DNA from: a virus
Length of the DNA stretch: 64,000 bases
Virus record (IMG/VR): IMGVR_UViG_3300034073_003741
Location: 1 to 64,000 of that record
Strand: one strand, 5' to 3'
Part shown: in pieces, positions 52,100 to 60,231 of the stretch
Position numbering within the stretch: the stretch's first letter is position 1
How the letters are laid out: every line of letters starts with the position of its first letter
The notes under the pieces: generated by a model
What the model was told of the DNA's origin: nothing
Database searches by the model: none
Seen by the model: the letters and a program-made list of their open reading frames with translations, nothing else
Position numbers and translations under genes: made by a program

Positions 52100-52618
52100 T
52101 TAATTTAAGAATTCGGATATGTCAAGCCTGTGTTTTACAGAATCTATTTTATGTATTTCCAATAAAAATAATACATAACTTGATACACTACTGCCTCTAC
52201 CAATTCCCCATGGAATTTTGTGAGTTTTCATCATATCCACTAAGTATTTAAGAAATTTTAATAAGTCTATTAAATTATATTGTTCATATAACTTTAATTC
52301 TTTGGACAGACGATTTATATTTTCTTTTGGACAAATATTATATAAATGTTCTATAATATCAAAATCTTTATAATCCGGTGGAATAAACCAATTTTTTTGG
52401 TTAAGTTTATCAAACTCTTCTTGAGATATAGATGATTCAACAAAAAAATTTAAATCGTCAAACTCGTTGTAATTGTCTTTATTACTTTTATTAAATAACT
52501 CACTTATGAATTTGTCATCAACATATACGTCTGATAATGAATCTAAAGTTTTGGTATATATAGCTTCAAAAATTTCTTTTTCAGTTAACGATACTTGACC
52601 ATATGAGTTTATCTTCAT
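52100..52618 (-). CDS. Fragment-like protein related to DNA polymerase III alpha palm
   Basis: A 172-residue protein. Its C-terminal segment IPWGIGRGSSVSSYVLFLLE followed by DSVKHRLDISEFLN matches the bacterial DnaE pattern GxGRGSxxxSLVxYxLxI-x-DPxxxxLxFERFLN. The catalytic aspartates that follow this block in DnaE are absent, so it cannot be a polymerase on its own. The N-terminal 110 residues are acidic and helical. It may bind DNA or the replisome; first gene of the clamp-loader/groES operon. Confidence 0.6.
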   Translation of the reverse strand: MKINSYGQVSLTEKEIFEAIYTKTLDSLSDVYVDDKFISELFNKSNKDNYNEFDDLNFFVESSISQEEFDKLNQKNWFIPPDYKDFDIIEHLYNICPKENINRLSKELKLYEQYNLIDLLKFLKYLVDMMKTHKIPWGIGRGSSVSSYVLFLLEIHKIDSVKHRLDISEFLN

Positions 52619-52624
52619 TCAAAC

Positions 52625-52654
52625 ATGATACCACATGTTGGTATATCTTGTCAA
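52625..52654 (-). promoter_or_regulatory. Sigma70-like promoter with internal palindrome
   Basis: -35 TTGACA (perfect), 18-bp spacer, -10 TATCAT. The start of transcription would fall at or next to the ATG at 52618. A palindrome ATACCA-ACATG-TGGTAT (52628-52644) overlaps the spacer and -10, as expected of a repressor site. Confidence 0.55.
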
Positions 52655-52893
52655 TCAATGTTAATCAAACCATCTAGATTTTTGTCTTTATTTTTTTCTA
52701 AATCTTCCATACGTTTACGATATCTAGTTTTTAGCTCATCATTTAACATATTTAATATAGAAGATATTTGTAAACACAATTGTCCTTGCCCACATTTTGC
52801 GGCTATATGATATTTTTTAGTTAAATCTTGAATTTTTAATTCAATATCATCATCTTTAAGTTTATGCAAATTGTCAATTAATGGATTAAACAT
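52651..52893 (-). CDS. Small conserved helical phage protein
   Basis: An 80-residue protein from the ATG at 52893, whose last base is the first of the preceding TAA stop. All-helical: PLIDNLHKLKDDDIELKIQD, then QLCLQISSILNMLNDELKTR and RKRMEDLEKNKDKNLDGLIN. Reads as a coiled-coil hairpin. This LxDNLxxLKDxExExKIQxLxKKY pattern recurs in T4-like phages. Function unknown; being next to virion genes, it may be an assembly factor. Confidence 0.62.
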   Translation of the reverse strand: MFNPLIDNLHKLKDDDIELKIQDLTKKYHIAAKCGQGQLCLQISSILNMLNDELKTRYRKRMEDLEKNKDKNLDGLINID

Positions 52894-53447
52894 TATATTT
52901 GCTTTAAATAAAGATTGTCTGAATCTCCATCGGACCATAATTGAAATAATGCAGGGTTTGGCCCAGTGATGGTAACGGGTAGAGATGCGCCATAATTGTA
53001 TAAATTTACTGCTGAAAATGTTACAGTTGTTGCAAATGTACTAGCAGTTGAAATTGCTAACATCATTGTGCCTGAACGATTTGTTGGGGGTAAATTTATA
53101 ACACTAAAAGAATGTGTACCACTACTAATTTTATATTTCTGAAAACCACCATTAGAATAATCTAATTCAACATCACCAGTTTGGATAGTTTCGGTTTCAT
53201 CATAAACAATATCAGAGCAATCTTTAAAAGAAGCACGTTCTATTATATTATCGCCAAAATTATTAGTTTCAGATAATTTAACCGCATTTATTTTTAAATA
53301 TTCTACATCTTCATCTGTATATATTAATGCTTGTCTTATATTTTTGAAATTATCTCTAAATCCTTGTGTGTCATTATCTCTTCCTGATACTGGAAAATTT
53401 TGATTTATTTTGTTAATAAAAACACTTGCTGTATTTAATGTTGACAC
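52893..53447 (-). CDS. Virion structural protein, fibre-associated
   Basis: A 184-residue protein. N-terminus INQNFPVSGRDNDTQGFRDN, then FKNIRQALIYTDEDVEYLK, is a common attachment motif of phage fibre and baseplate proteins; the rest is Ser/Thr-rich beta-structure (SFSVINLPPTNRSGTMMLAI, VTFSAVNLYNYGASL). Lies 3 bp after the collagen-like fibre, so it may be its connector or tip partner. Confidence 0.68.
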   Translation of the reverse strand: MSTLNTASVFINKINQNFPVSGRDNDTQGFRDNFKNIRQALIYTDEDVEYLKINAVKLSETNNFGDNIIERASFKDCSDIVYDETETIQTGDVELDYSNGGFQKYKISSGTHSFSVINLPPTNRSGTMMLAISTASTFATTVTFSAVNLYNYGASLPVTITGPNPALFQLWSDGDSDNLYLKQI

Positions 53448-53450
53448 TTT

Positions 53451-56400
53451 TTACTCCGATTTATTTTTTAAATTTTCAACTTCATTTATTAATGTTTTTA
53501 ATGCTTCTATTAATAAAGGTATTATTTGCTCATAATTAACTGCTAAGTAACCATCAGTTCTTGTAATAACTGCTTCTGGCAACACATTAACTATTTCTTG
53601 GGCAATTACACCTGCTTGCCTAGTTCTTGTATCTTTATTTACAGCATACTGATTCCAATTATATAAAATTCCGGAAATTTGTTTTATTTTTTCTTTTGCA
53701 TTTGAAATTGTTTCTATATTGGTTTTTAATCTCTTATCTGATGAATAATATGCAACTATGTCTCCACCTGCTCGAATCTCACCTGATGCATATAGGTCTG
53801 ATCCATTGAATTGTAAATTTGAAGAACTTGTTACAGTTCCACCGCTATTATATAATACTTGTCCAGATGAACCAGCGGTTCCTGGTATTCCTGGTGCGCC
53901 GTTTGGTCCTTGTGCACCTGATGGTCCTTGGAATCCTTGTGCTCCTTGGAATCCCTGTGCTCCTTGGGAACCTGGGGAACCTGGTGAACCAGAACCAGTG
54001 AACCCTTGTGCTCCTTGGATACCTTCTGCGCCGGTTGCTCCTTGAAACCCTTGATGTCCCTGTCGTCCTTGGAATCCTTGATGTCCTTGGCTTCCTTGCA
54101 ATCCTTCTGGACCTTGTAATCCTTGTGGTCCTCTAAATCCTTGATGACCCTGTGCCCCTTGGAATCCTTGATTTCCTTGGAATCCTTGATGTCCCTGGAA
54201 TCCTTGTGCCCCACGATCACCCTGAAATCCTTGATGACCTTGATTTCCTTGGAATCCTTGATGACCTTGATTTCCCTGAAATCCACGTGGGCCTTGTGCT
54301 CCTTGAAGTCCCTCTGCGCCCTGACTTCCTTGAAAACCTGCTGGACCTTGTGCCCCTGATCCCGATGGGCCTTGACTACCTTCGGCTCCTTGGAATCCTT
54401 GTGCTCCTTGACTTCCTTGGAACCCTTCTGCACCCTGAACACCTTGAACGCCTACCCCACTATCACCTTGAGTTCCTTGGAATCCTTGTGCTCCTTGACT
54501 TCCTTGAAATCCTGGTAATCCACGTGAACCCTGTGCACCTTGTAATCCTGGTGGACCATCTCCTCCTAATATACCTTGTTGTCCTTGAATTCCAGTTGAT
54601 CCTTGAAAACCCTGATGTCCTTGATTTCCTTGGAAACCTTGGTGTCCCTGGAATCCCTGTGCGCCTTGTGGGCCTTCGCCACCAGCACCTTGTGTTCCTT
54701 GGAATCCTTGTGCTCCTTGGAAACCCTGATTTCCTTGGAATCCTTGATGTCCTTGGAATCCCTGTGCACCTTGGAATCCTCCTTCGCTCGGTGCACCTTG
54801 TGTTCCTTGGAATCCCTGTGCACCTTGGAATCCCTGATGTCCTTGATTTCCTTGAAAACCTTGTGATCCTTGTACGCCATTAAAACCTTGAGCACCTTGT
54901 AACCCGGGTGCACCTCTAAGTCCTTGTGCTCCTTGGAAACCTTGATGACCTTGGAAACCTTGATGACCCTGAGTTCCTTGAAAACCTTGGTGACCTTGGA
55001 ATCCTTGGTGACCTTGAAAACCTTGTGCGCCTTGTGGCCCATCGCCCCCAGCACCCTGAGTTCCTTGAAATCCTTGTGCTCCTTGAATTCCATCATGTCC
55101 TTGGAAGCCTTGGTGTCCTTGGAAGCCTTGGTTTCCTTGAAATCCTTGCGCCCCTTGGAAACCTTGATGTCCTTGAAAACCTTGATGTCCTTGAAAACCT
55201 TGATGTCCTTGGAATCCTTGTGTCCCTTGGAAACCTTGATGTCCTTGGAATCCTTGCGCTCCCTGTCCTCCAGCGCCCTGTGTTCCTTGGAATCCTTGTG
55301 CTCCTTGGATTCCATCATGACCTTGGAATCCTTGTGCTCCTTGGAATCCCTGTGCTCCTTGGAATCCTTGTGCTCCTTGAATACCATCATGTCCTTGTGT
55401 TCCTTGGAAACCCTGATGACCTTGATGTCCTTGGAATCCTTGTGCTCCTTGAACTCCATCTACTCCTTGTGCGCCTTGTGGTCCTTCGCCTCCAGCACCT
55501 TGTGTTCCTTGGAATCCTTGGTGGCCTTGATTTCCTTGGAATCCTTGCGCCCCTTGAATGCCTTCTATTCCTTGTGCTCCTTGGAATCCCTGATGTCCTT
55601 GGAATCCTTGCGCTCCTTGAATACCTTCTACACCTTGTGTTCCCTGAAATCCCTGATGACCTTGATTTCCTTGGAATCCTTGTGCGCCTTGAATACCAGT
55701 AAATCCTAATTCTCCCTGTGATCCTTGATTTCCTTGGAATCCTTGATGTCCCTGAAAACCTTCTAAACCTTGTGCGCCCTGTGGTCCTTGTCCCCCAGCC
55801 CCTTGTGTACCTTGGAATCCTTGTGCCCCTTGAATTCCTGCTAAACCTTGATCCCCTTGAATGCCAGTTGCACCTCGAAATCCTTGCGCCCCTTGAAAAC
55901 CTTGCGCACCTTGAATTCCATCTGATCCAGGTCCACCACCTATACCCTGTGTTCCTTGAAATCCTTGTGCTCCTTGGAAGCCTTGCGCTCCTTGTATTCC
56001 TGTTTCGGCAGGTAAACCTTGTGCTCCTTCAAGTCCTTGATGCCCCTGTGTTCCTTGGAATCCTTGCGCACCTTGTGTTCCGGAACCACCACCTACGACG
56101 TATAGCTCTCCATTTTTATAGATGTCTCCACCTATATGGATATCTTTGCCTATACCAACCCCACCTGTTACAATTAATCCTCCAGTAGTAGTACTTATTG
56201 CATTGGTTGAAGTTGTTACTTTTAATATGGGTGTTAATAATGTTTTTGAATCGCTTTGAAATATTAAAGAAGAATCTGAGACTGGGGTTACATAATCATT
56301 GATTCCAATAGCCATTGTTGGATAATATTCTGAAATATTATCCGAAGAAGTTATAAATGATTTGTCTGATTTATCTGCTCTTCCAACAAAAATCGTAGAA

Positions 56401-56987
56401 GTTGACACCCATGTAGCAGTATTACCTTCTGATTTTAATATATAATTTTGTGGACCTATATTAATGAATGCAGTTACATCAGTATCTACTTGTATTGGAA
56501 TGGAGCCTTGCGAACCACCTTGAATATTTGGAAATACTGTAGCCGTTGGACCTTGTGATCCTTGTACCCCAGCTACACCTTGAGAACCTTGAACACCTTG
56601 TGCTCCTTGTACGCCTTGTGTTCCTTGTACACCCGATGTTCCCTGAACACCTTGTGCTCCTTGTACGCCTTGTGTTCCCTGAACACCTTGTGCCCCTTGA
56701 ACACCCTGTGAACCCGGTCCTCCACTTGATCCAGTTTCTCCTTGAACTCCTTGATGGCCTTGAACTCCTTGATGACCTTGAACCCCTTGTGCTCCTTGGA
56801 CTCCCTGACTTCCTTGGATACCTTGTGGACCAGCAGGACCAACTGTATCTAACAATAATCTGGCGCGTGAAACCGTTAGTTTTTGTTCAACTCCAGAATC
56901 TGCAACAATAAAAAGGGTTTCTCCTTCAGTTGGATTGGTTAAACCTGGATCTTGTAGAACTTGCGATAATGGGGCTCTTGTTGTCAT
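53451..56987 (-). CDS. Collagen-like tail fibre with S74 intramolecular chaperone domain
   Basis: A 1178-residue fibre. Residues 1-48 form an attachment domain (ETLFIVADSGVEQKLTVSRA). Residues 50-150 are Gly-X-Y collagen repeats mainly GVQGAQ/GVQGTQ, 150-300 a globular beta-domain, 300-1040 a second collagen tract of GFQGHQ/GAQGFQ units with Gln in nearly every Y position. The final 97 residues are a peptidase-S74 chaperone domain starting SSDKRLKTNIETI, with the Ser-Asp/Lys self-cleavage site at about 1082, and AGVIAQEIVNVLPEAV. Trimeric collagen-like shafts are expected to be long and thin; the S74 domain trimerises the fibre and then cuts itself off. Confidence 0.92.
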   Translation of the reverse strand: MTTRAPLSQVLQDPGLTNPTEGETLFIVADSGVEQKLTVSRARLLLDTVGPAGPQGIQGSQGVQGAQGVQGHQGVQGHQGVQGETGSSGGPGSQGVQGAQGVQGTQGVQGAQGVQGTSGVQGTQGVQGAQGVQGSQGVAGVQGSQGPTATVFPNIQGGSQGSIPIQVDTDVTAFINIGPQNYILKSEGNTATWVSTSTIFVGRADKSDKSFITSSDNISEYYPTMAIGINDYVTPVSDSSLIFQSDSKTLLTPILKVTTSTNAISTTTGGLIVTGGVGIGKDIHIGGDIYKNGELYVVGGGSGTQGAQGFQGTQGHQGLEGAQGLPAETGIQGAQGFQGAQGFQGTQGIGGGPGSDGIQGAQGFQGAQGFRGATGIQGDQGLAGIQGAQGFQGTQGAGGQGPQGAQGLEGFQGHQGFQGNQGSQGELGFTGIQGAQGFQGNQGHQGFQGTQGVEGIQGAQGFQGHQGFQGAQGIEGIQGAQGFQGNQGHQGFQGTQGAGGEGPQGAQGVDGVQGAQGFQGHQGHQGFQGTQGHDGIQGAQGFQGAQGFQGAQGFQGHDGIQGAQGFQGTQGAGGQGAQGFQGHQGFQGTQGFQGHQGFQGHQGFQGHQGFQGAQGFQGNQGFQGHQGFQGHDGIQGAQGFQGTQGAGGDGPQGAQGFQGHQGFQGHQGFQGTQGHQGFQGHQGFQGAQGLRGAPGLQGAQGFNGVQGSQGFQGNQGHQGFQGAQGFQGTQGAPSEGGFQGAQGFQGHQGFQGNQGFQGAQGFQGTQGAGGEGPQGAQGFQGHQGFQGNQGHQGFQGSTGIQGQQGILGGDGPPGLQGAQGSRGLPGFQGSQGAQGFQGTQGDSGVGVQGVQGAEGFQGSQGAQGFQGAEGSQGPSGSGAQGPAGFQGSQGAEGLQGAQGPRGFQGNQGHQGFQGNQGHQGFQGDRGAQGFQGHQGFQGNQGFQGAQGHQGFRGPQGLQGPEGLQGSQGHQGFQGRQGHQGFQGATGAEGIQGAQGFTGSGSPGSPGSQGAQGFQGAQGFQGPSGAQGPNGAPGIPGTAGSSGQVLYNSGGTVTSSSNLQFNGSDLYASGEIRAGGDIVAYYSSDKRLKTNIETISNAKEKIKQISGILYNWNQYAVNKDTRTRQAGVIAQEIVNVLPEAVITRTDGYLAVNYEQIIPLLIEALKTLINEVENLKNKSE
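53860..56090 (-). repeat. Tandem collagen-coding repeat array
   Basis: About 2.2 kb of imperfect 9- and 18-bp units (codon pattern GGN-NNN-CAA, e.g. GGATTCCAAGG on the coding strand) encoding Gly-X-Gln. The strict 3-base period keeps other frames open on both strands, creating many false reading frames. Prone to length change by recombination. Confidence 0.9.
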
Positions 56988-57014
56988 AAAATTAAATATC
57001 CATAAATTTACATG

Positions 57015-57022
57015 TATTTATT
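57015..57022 (-). promoter_or_regulatory. Late-promoter-like octamer AATAAATA
   Basis: 27 bp before the collagen-fibre ATG at 56987. Confidence 0.35.
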
Positions 57023-57033
57023 TGATTTGGTAT

Positions 57034-59115
57034 TTAATTTTTTATATCTCTTTTACCAAAAAATAAATACCGTTCTTTATTGGTGATGTTGTCTTCTTTT
57101 ACTATAACTCTATCTATATCTAGATGAATTTTTTTGAAATCAAAATTTTTCAATTTTATTCTACTTACGATTCGTTGTCCTTCATTTGGTAAGGTATAAC
57201 ATAATGGTATAAATCTCATATAATTTATAGATTTATAGCTTGAATCCTGTGAAGTCTGTAAAAATTTAGGATAGAAACTTTTATTAATAGAAATTTTTTC
57301 AGAATCTTCTAAAGTTATGTTTGATAATTGTTCTCTCATATTATCGATACTTGCTGGATAATATTGGATATTATCAAAATATACTATACTACTAACACTT
57401 GTGTTATATTGATTTACTAAATTGTCAATTACATCAGCATATACTATATCGTAAATATAATTTCCATTTGAATCTTCTGCTCTTGCAGTTTTTATATTAC
57501 CAAAATAAAATGTTCTTCTATAGAAATTTCTAACAAATGATTCTGCATATTTTTCTATATCAACTTTTTCAATGGCAAATTCTAAAATTATTTTTATATC
57601 TCGTTGAACACCAAATTCTGGATCTAAATTTCTGTAGAGTAATTTTGGATCAAAAATTTGCTCATCATTAATAAAATTACTGTAATAATCTTTTGTAGAC
57701 TTGGATAAAAATGGTTTAAAATATAATGATGTATAATTTTTAGATGCTTCTGTTACATTTATACTGAAACTTTTATTTATTGCGCTTAATTCGTATATAT
57801 CTTTAGCTTCTGCTTCAAAATTAAATGTTCCAGAAGTCCCAGTGTTTACTTTTCCAGTTATTGACCCATCTGATAATAATGTTAAACCATCGGGCAAATT
57901 TCCAGATTTTTTACTGTATTTTATATCATAATTTGAAATTGTCTGTTTTGCTTGCACATATAAATGACTTAATTCTCCAGTAGTAACTGTGCCTAAGAAT
58001 GAACTTGTTGTAACCCATTCTATAGAACTTTCTACAAGACCTTTTATAGCTAGTGTAAATGTATTTGATGCGGTTACGGACACCCCTGTTAAGCTATCAA
58101 ATTTTGTTGCGTTAATATTTAGATTATAGTTAATTGTATATGCTGGTTGATACGGTATATAACCATATAAAAATCCAGTATTTCTATCTAAATTTAAATT
58201 TTGCGGCAATCTAGTAGTAATTGTAGTACCAGTTACCAAATTATATGTTATTGTTCCTACAAAGGGTGATGGATCATAAGCAGATGCATCTAATATTTGA
58301 TAATTTTCTGCTCTTATTGTTCCTAAGCTATTACCATTAATAAATTGTGGTGGTAGCAAGTAGCTTTTTGGTTGTGTATTCAAACTTACATCTAAAATAG
58401 CAATACCAGTACTTGTTGTTAAAGGATGATACCTTAACATTTCAGAATCTAAAACCAGTAATTTGAATAATCTTTTAGATTCTGATATTCCATCAGATGC
58501 AGATACATAAAATTGATATGTTTTTGGATTATATACTGTTGCAGTAGTTACAGTTGTGTTTAAGTCTAGATCGGTAAAACAATCAATTATTCCGCTTAGT
58601 ACTCCAGAATCAGATAATACCAAGTTTGGGGGCAGCGCATCGCTTAAACCATCTACATAATAAGATATTTTAGAGTCAGGTGATTTGGTAGTTGTTGCTT
58701 CTAATTGATAGTTTATATATTGTTTATTAAACACATAGGGTTTTACGCCATCTATAGATAGATAACCTTCAATTGTACTATATGTTAGGGTAAAAGATGT
58801 ACCCGTTATGATTGTTTGTGTTTCCCACGTTGGGGAATTTATACCTTCGACATCTAGAATAAAAGTTCTATCTCTTATTCCAGAAGTATTGGTAGCTCTT
58901 ACTACAAACTTATTTGTTTTTAAATTTGAAACTACTTCAGGTGTGCCACTAATAATACCTGTGGTTGTTGTTAGTGACAAACCATCAGGTAATTTACCAC
59001 TTAAAATAGAATAGGTTATATTAGTACCAGAGGCTACTAATGTAGTTGAAGTTGATACTAATTCTGTAGCAGTAAATAAAAATCCCGATGGTGTAATCCA
59101 AATAGGTGAGGTCAT
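57034..59115 (-). CDS. Virion protein with putative-Ig (He_PIG-like) domains
   Basis: A 693-residue structural protein with several Ig/cadherin-like repeats of the He_PIG type: YSILSGKLPDGLSLTTTTGI (then ISGTPE), YVDGLSDALPPNLVLSDSGV (then LSGIID), and YSKKSGNLPDGLTLLSDGSI (then TGKVNT). The C-terminal 200 residues are different (DPEFGVQRDIKIILEFAIEK, DVIDNLVNQYNTSVSSIVYF) and may anchor it to the tail. Such domains are used for weak carbohydrate adhesion. Located before the collagen fibre in the second virion module. Confidence 0.78.
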   Translation of the reverse strand: MTSPIWITPSGFLFTATELVSTSTTLVASGTNITYSILSGKLPDGLSLTTTTGIISGTPEVVSNLKTNKFVVRATNTSGIRDRTFILDVEGINSPTWETQTIITGTSFTLTYSTIEGYLSIDGVKPYVFNKQYINYQLEATTTKSPDSKISYYVDGLSDALPPNLVLSDSGVLSGIIDCFTDLDLNTTVTTATVYNPKTYQFYVSASDGISESKRLFKLLVLDSEMLRYHPLTTSTGIAILDVSLNTQPKSYLLPPQFINGNSLGTIRAENYQILDASAYDPSPFVGTITYNLVTGTTITTRLPQNLNLDRNTGFLYGYIPYQPAYTINYNLNINATKFDSLTGVSVTASNTFTLAIKGLVESSIEWVTTSSFLGTVTTGELSHLYVQAKQTISNYDIKYSKKSGNLPDGLTLLSDGSITGKVNTGTSGTFNFEAEAKDIYELSAINKSFSINVTEASKNYTSLYFKPFLSKSTKDYYSNFINDEQIFDPKLLYRNLDPEFGVQRDIKIILEFAIEKVDIEKYAESFVRNFYRRTFYFGNIKTARAEDSNGNYIYDIVYADVIDNLVNQYNTSVSSIVYFDNIQYYPASIDNMREQLSNITLEDSEKISINKSFYPKFLQTSQDSSYKSINYMRFIPLCYTLPNEGQRIVSRIKLKNFDFKKIHLDIDRVIVKEDNITNKERYLFFGKRDIKN

Positions 59116-59155
59116 GATAAATAAGTATTTTTAATTATTTACCATATTTTTAAAA

Positions 59156-59377
59156 TTAATGAAGTACTCTGTGATCTAGCGTCTCAAAATTATCTATTCC
59201 GAATATTTCCAATATCATTTTTATTTCTTCAGGTGGGTCCTCCATTAAGTCGGGTGGATACATTATACTTTTTAATTCACCATCTGGGCCTATTATAAAT
59301 CCATAATCATTTGGATCGTATGTTTCTTCGTTTTCATCGTATGTAGTTTCGTCTACATTTGGCATGTTATTTGACAT
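59156..59377 (-). CDS. Small acidic conserved phage protein
   Basis: A 73-residue very acidic protein: DETTYDENEETYDPNDYGFI, then IGPDGELKSIMYPPDLMEDP and PEEIKMILEIFGIDNFETLD. The IGPDGELKSxMxPxDLMEDPPEE block is familiar from aquatic T4-like phages; function unknown. GGAG at good spacing supports the ATG at 59377. An extra, stronger Shine-Dalgarno-like sequence lies further upstream (59416-59428). Confidence 0.65.
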   Translation of the reverse strand: MSNNMPNVDETTYDENEETYDPNDYGFIIGPDGELKSIMYPPDLMEDPPEEIKMILEIFGIDNFETLDHRVLH

Positions 59378-59394
59378 TTTTGTACTCCATAAAG

Positions 59395-59402
59395 TATTTA
59401 GA
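59395..59402 (-). promoter_or_regulatory. Late-promoter-like octamer TCTAAATA
   Basis: 17 bp before the ATG at 59377, upstream of its GGAG ribosome-binding site. Confidence 0.35.
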
Positions 59403-59415
59403 AATAGATTAACGA

Positions 59416-59428
59416 ATCACCTCCTTTT
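59416..59428 (-). promoter_or_regulatory. Orphan perfect Shine-Dalgarno complement
   Basis: On the minus strand AAAAGGAGGTGAT is fully complementary to the conserved 16S rRNA 3' tail. No start codon follows at usable distance; the nearest gene starts 39 bp on. On the plus strand the same bases mimic the anti-Shine-Dalgarno tail itself. Confidence 0.4.
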
Positions 59429-59456
59429 AAAAATAATTTCTATATGTTTATTTAGT

Positions 59457-59464
59457 GATAAATA
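59457..59464 (+). promoter_or_regulatory. Late-promoter-like octamer GATAAATA
   Basis: 32 bp before the ATG at 59497, which has its own AAAGGA ribosome-binding site. Confidence 0.4.
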
Positions 59465-59496
59465 TTTTTATATAACTTATATAAAGGATTTATAAT

Positions 59497-59901
59497 ATGT
59501 TTTCATTTATAAAAAAACTGTTGGGGTTACCAACTGAAGAAGAAAAAAGACTTGCTGAAGAAGCAAAATCGGCTGTTCCTTATAAAGTAGAAGCACCTGT
59601 TACTCCTGTAATTAATAACAAATCGGGAGACACTGTAGATGTTCCAAAAGTTATTGTTCAGCCATTAGTAACTGAAGAAGTTGTAGTTAAATTTGTTGAG
59701 CCAGTAAAAAAAGAAGAACCCGTAATCGTTGAATTACCTAAAGAGGTAGAAGTTCCCACCTTAAAAGAAGAAGTAAAAGCTAAACCAAAAACTAAAAAAG
59801 TAAAAAAAGAAGTGGTTGAAAAAACGGTTGCTGAAAAAGAAAAAGGGGTAGAAAAATCTACCCCTAAGGTTGCAAAAAAATCTAGGTCAAAGAAGTCTTG
59901 A
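59497..59901 (+). CDS. Low-complexity Lys/Glu/Val/Pro protein with basic tail
   Basis: A 134-residue protein. N-terminus MFSFIKKLLGLPTEEEKRLA is an amphipathic helix; the rest is Val/Pro/Glu/Lys-rich disorder (PVKKEEPVIVELPKEVEVPT, KAKPKTKKVKKEVVEKTVAE) ending in a histone-like KVAKKSRSKKS. It could coat DNA or act as a membrane-associated linker; no family recognised. Its 3' part contains a terminator for the convergent operon, and the last 15 bp overlap the end of the gene on the other strand. Confidence 0.6.
   Translation: MFSFIKKLLGLPTEEEKRLAEEAKSAVPYKVEAPVTPVINNKSGDTVDVPKVIVQPLVTEEVVVKFVEPVKKEEPVIVELPKEVEVPTLKEEVKAKPKTKKVKKEVVEKTVAEKEKGVEKSTPKVAKKSRSKKS
59844..59865 (-). terminator. Intrinsic terminator embedded in a convergent gene
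   Basis: Read leftward: AGGGGTAGA-TTTT-TCTACCCCT, a perfect 9-bp stem with 4-nt loop, followed by TTTTCTTTTTC. It ends the leftward uvsE operon 22 bp past the last stop codon, yet lies inside the rightward 134-residue gene, where it encodes a KGVEKSTP stretch. Confidence 0.8.
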
Positions 59902-60099
59902 ATTTAATTTTTCAAAAGCTTGGTTGAGTTCATTGAATTTATGCGTATATAATGTTTCTAACCCAATTAGAATATTTAAAATTTGATCTTCATCGTAATC
60001 AGTATCAAAAACTCTACTGAAAGTTTTTAGATCATCAATTATATGTTCGCATGATTTAATATTATTTTTTAATTCGTTTAATAAAATTTTATTAGTCAT
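59887..60099 (-). CDS. Hypothetical small helical protein
   Basis: A 70-residue protein from the ATG at 60099 behind GGAAAAA; the frame extending to a TTG at 60132 runs through the old uvsE end and is not needed. Helical and acidic (NKILLNELKNNIKSCEHIID, DEDQILNILIGLETLYTHKF). Its start overlaps the vestigial uvsE stop (ATGACTAA), which shows it was once translationally coupled to uvsE. Function unknown. Confidence 0.62.
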   Translation of the reverse strand: MTNKILLNELKNNIKSCEHIIDDLKTFSRVFDTDYDEDQILNILIGLETLYTHKFNELNQAFEKLNSRLL

Positions 60100-60157
60100 A
60101 TAATTTTTCCTTTTTGGATAGATATGTTTCAAACAGTTTAAAGCTTGCTAAGTTTTT
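60092..60157 (-). pseudogene. Displaced original 3' end of uvsE
   Basis: Reads KNLASFKLFE then TYLSKKEKLYD and stop in one frame. The first ten codons repeat codons near the end of the intact uvsE (60874-60903) with six base differences, all silent. Bases upstream are unrelated. It is the leftover C-terminal coding end of uvsE, separated from the gene by the 746-bp GIY-YIG element; there is no start codon. Confidence 0.8.
60128..60157 (-). repeat. 30-bp diverged direct repeat, copy A (element junction)
   Basis: Left junction of the GIY-YIG element; pairs with 60874-60903 at 24 of 30 bases, encoding the identical decapeptide KNLASFKLFE. Confidence 0.8.
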
Positions 60158-60165
60158 GATAAATA
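60158..60165 (+). promoter_or_regulatory. Late-promoter-like octamer GATAAATA at element edge
   Basis: First bases of the inserted segment; points towards the endonuclease gene and predicts a leader of about 60 nt. Confidence 0.35.
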
Positions 60166-60167
60166 AG

Positions 60168-60197
60168 TGTGGGTCACGAGACTGCCATCTCTACCCA
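60168..60197 (+). promoter_or_regulatory. Leader hairpin of the GIY-YIG gene
   Basis: GTGGGT and ACCCAC pair (6 bp), with AGA/TCT pairing possible inside. It lies in the leader between the octamer and the ATG at 60232. Free-standing T4 homing endonuclease genes also have structured leaders; here it does not mask the AGGGG ribosome-binding site directly. Confidence 0.4.
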
Positions 60198-60231
60198 CTC
60201 TAATGCTAGATTTAAATAAAGGGGCATCAGC

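Noticed and set aside
53860-56090. Repeat array considered as CRISPR or satellite DNA
   Set aside because: Units are 9-18 bp, contiguous, codon-phased and inside one open frame; no spacers.
53619-56911. Many long open frames on both strands across the collagen-like gene
   Set aside because: They arise from the 3-base period of the Gly-X-Gln repeats, give repetitive translations and lack ribosome-binding sites; only the frame with the attachment and S74 domains is real.
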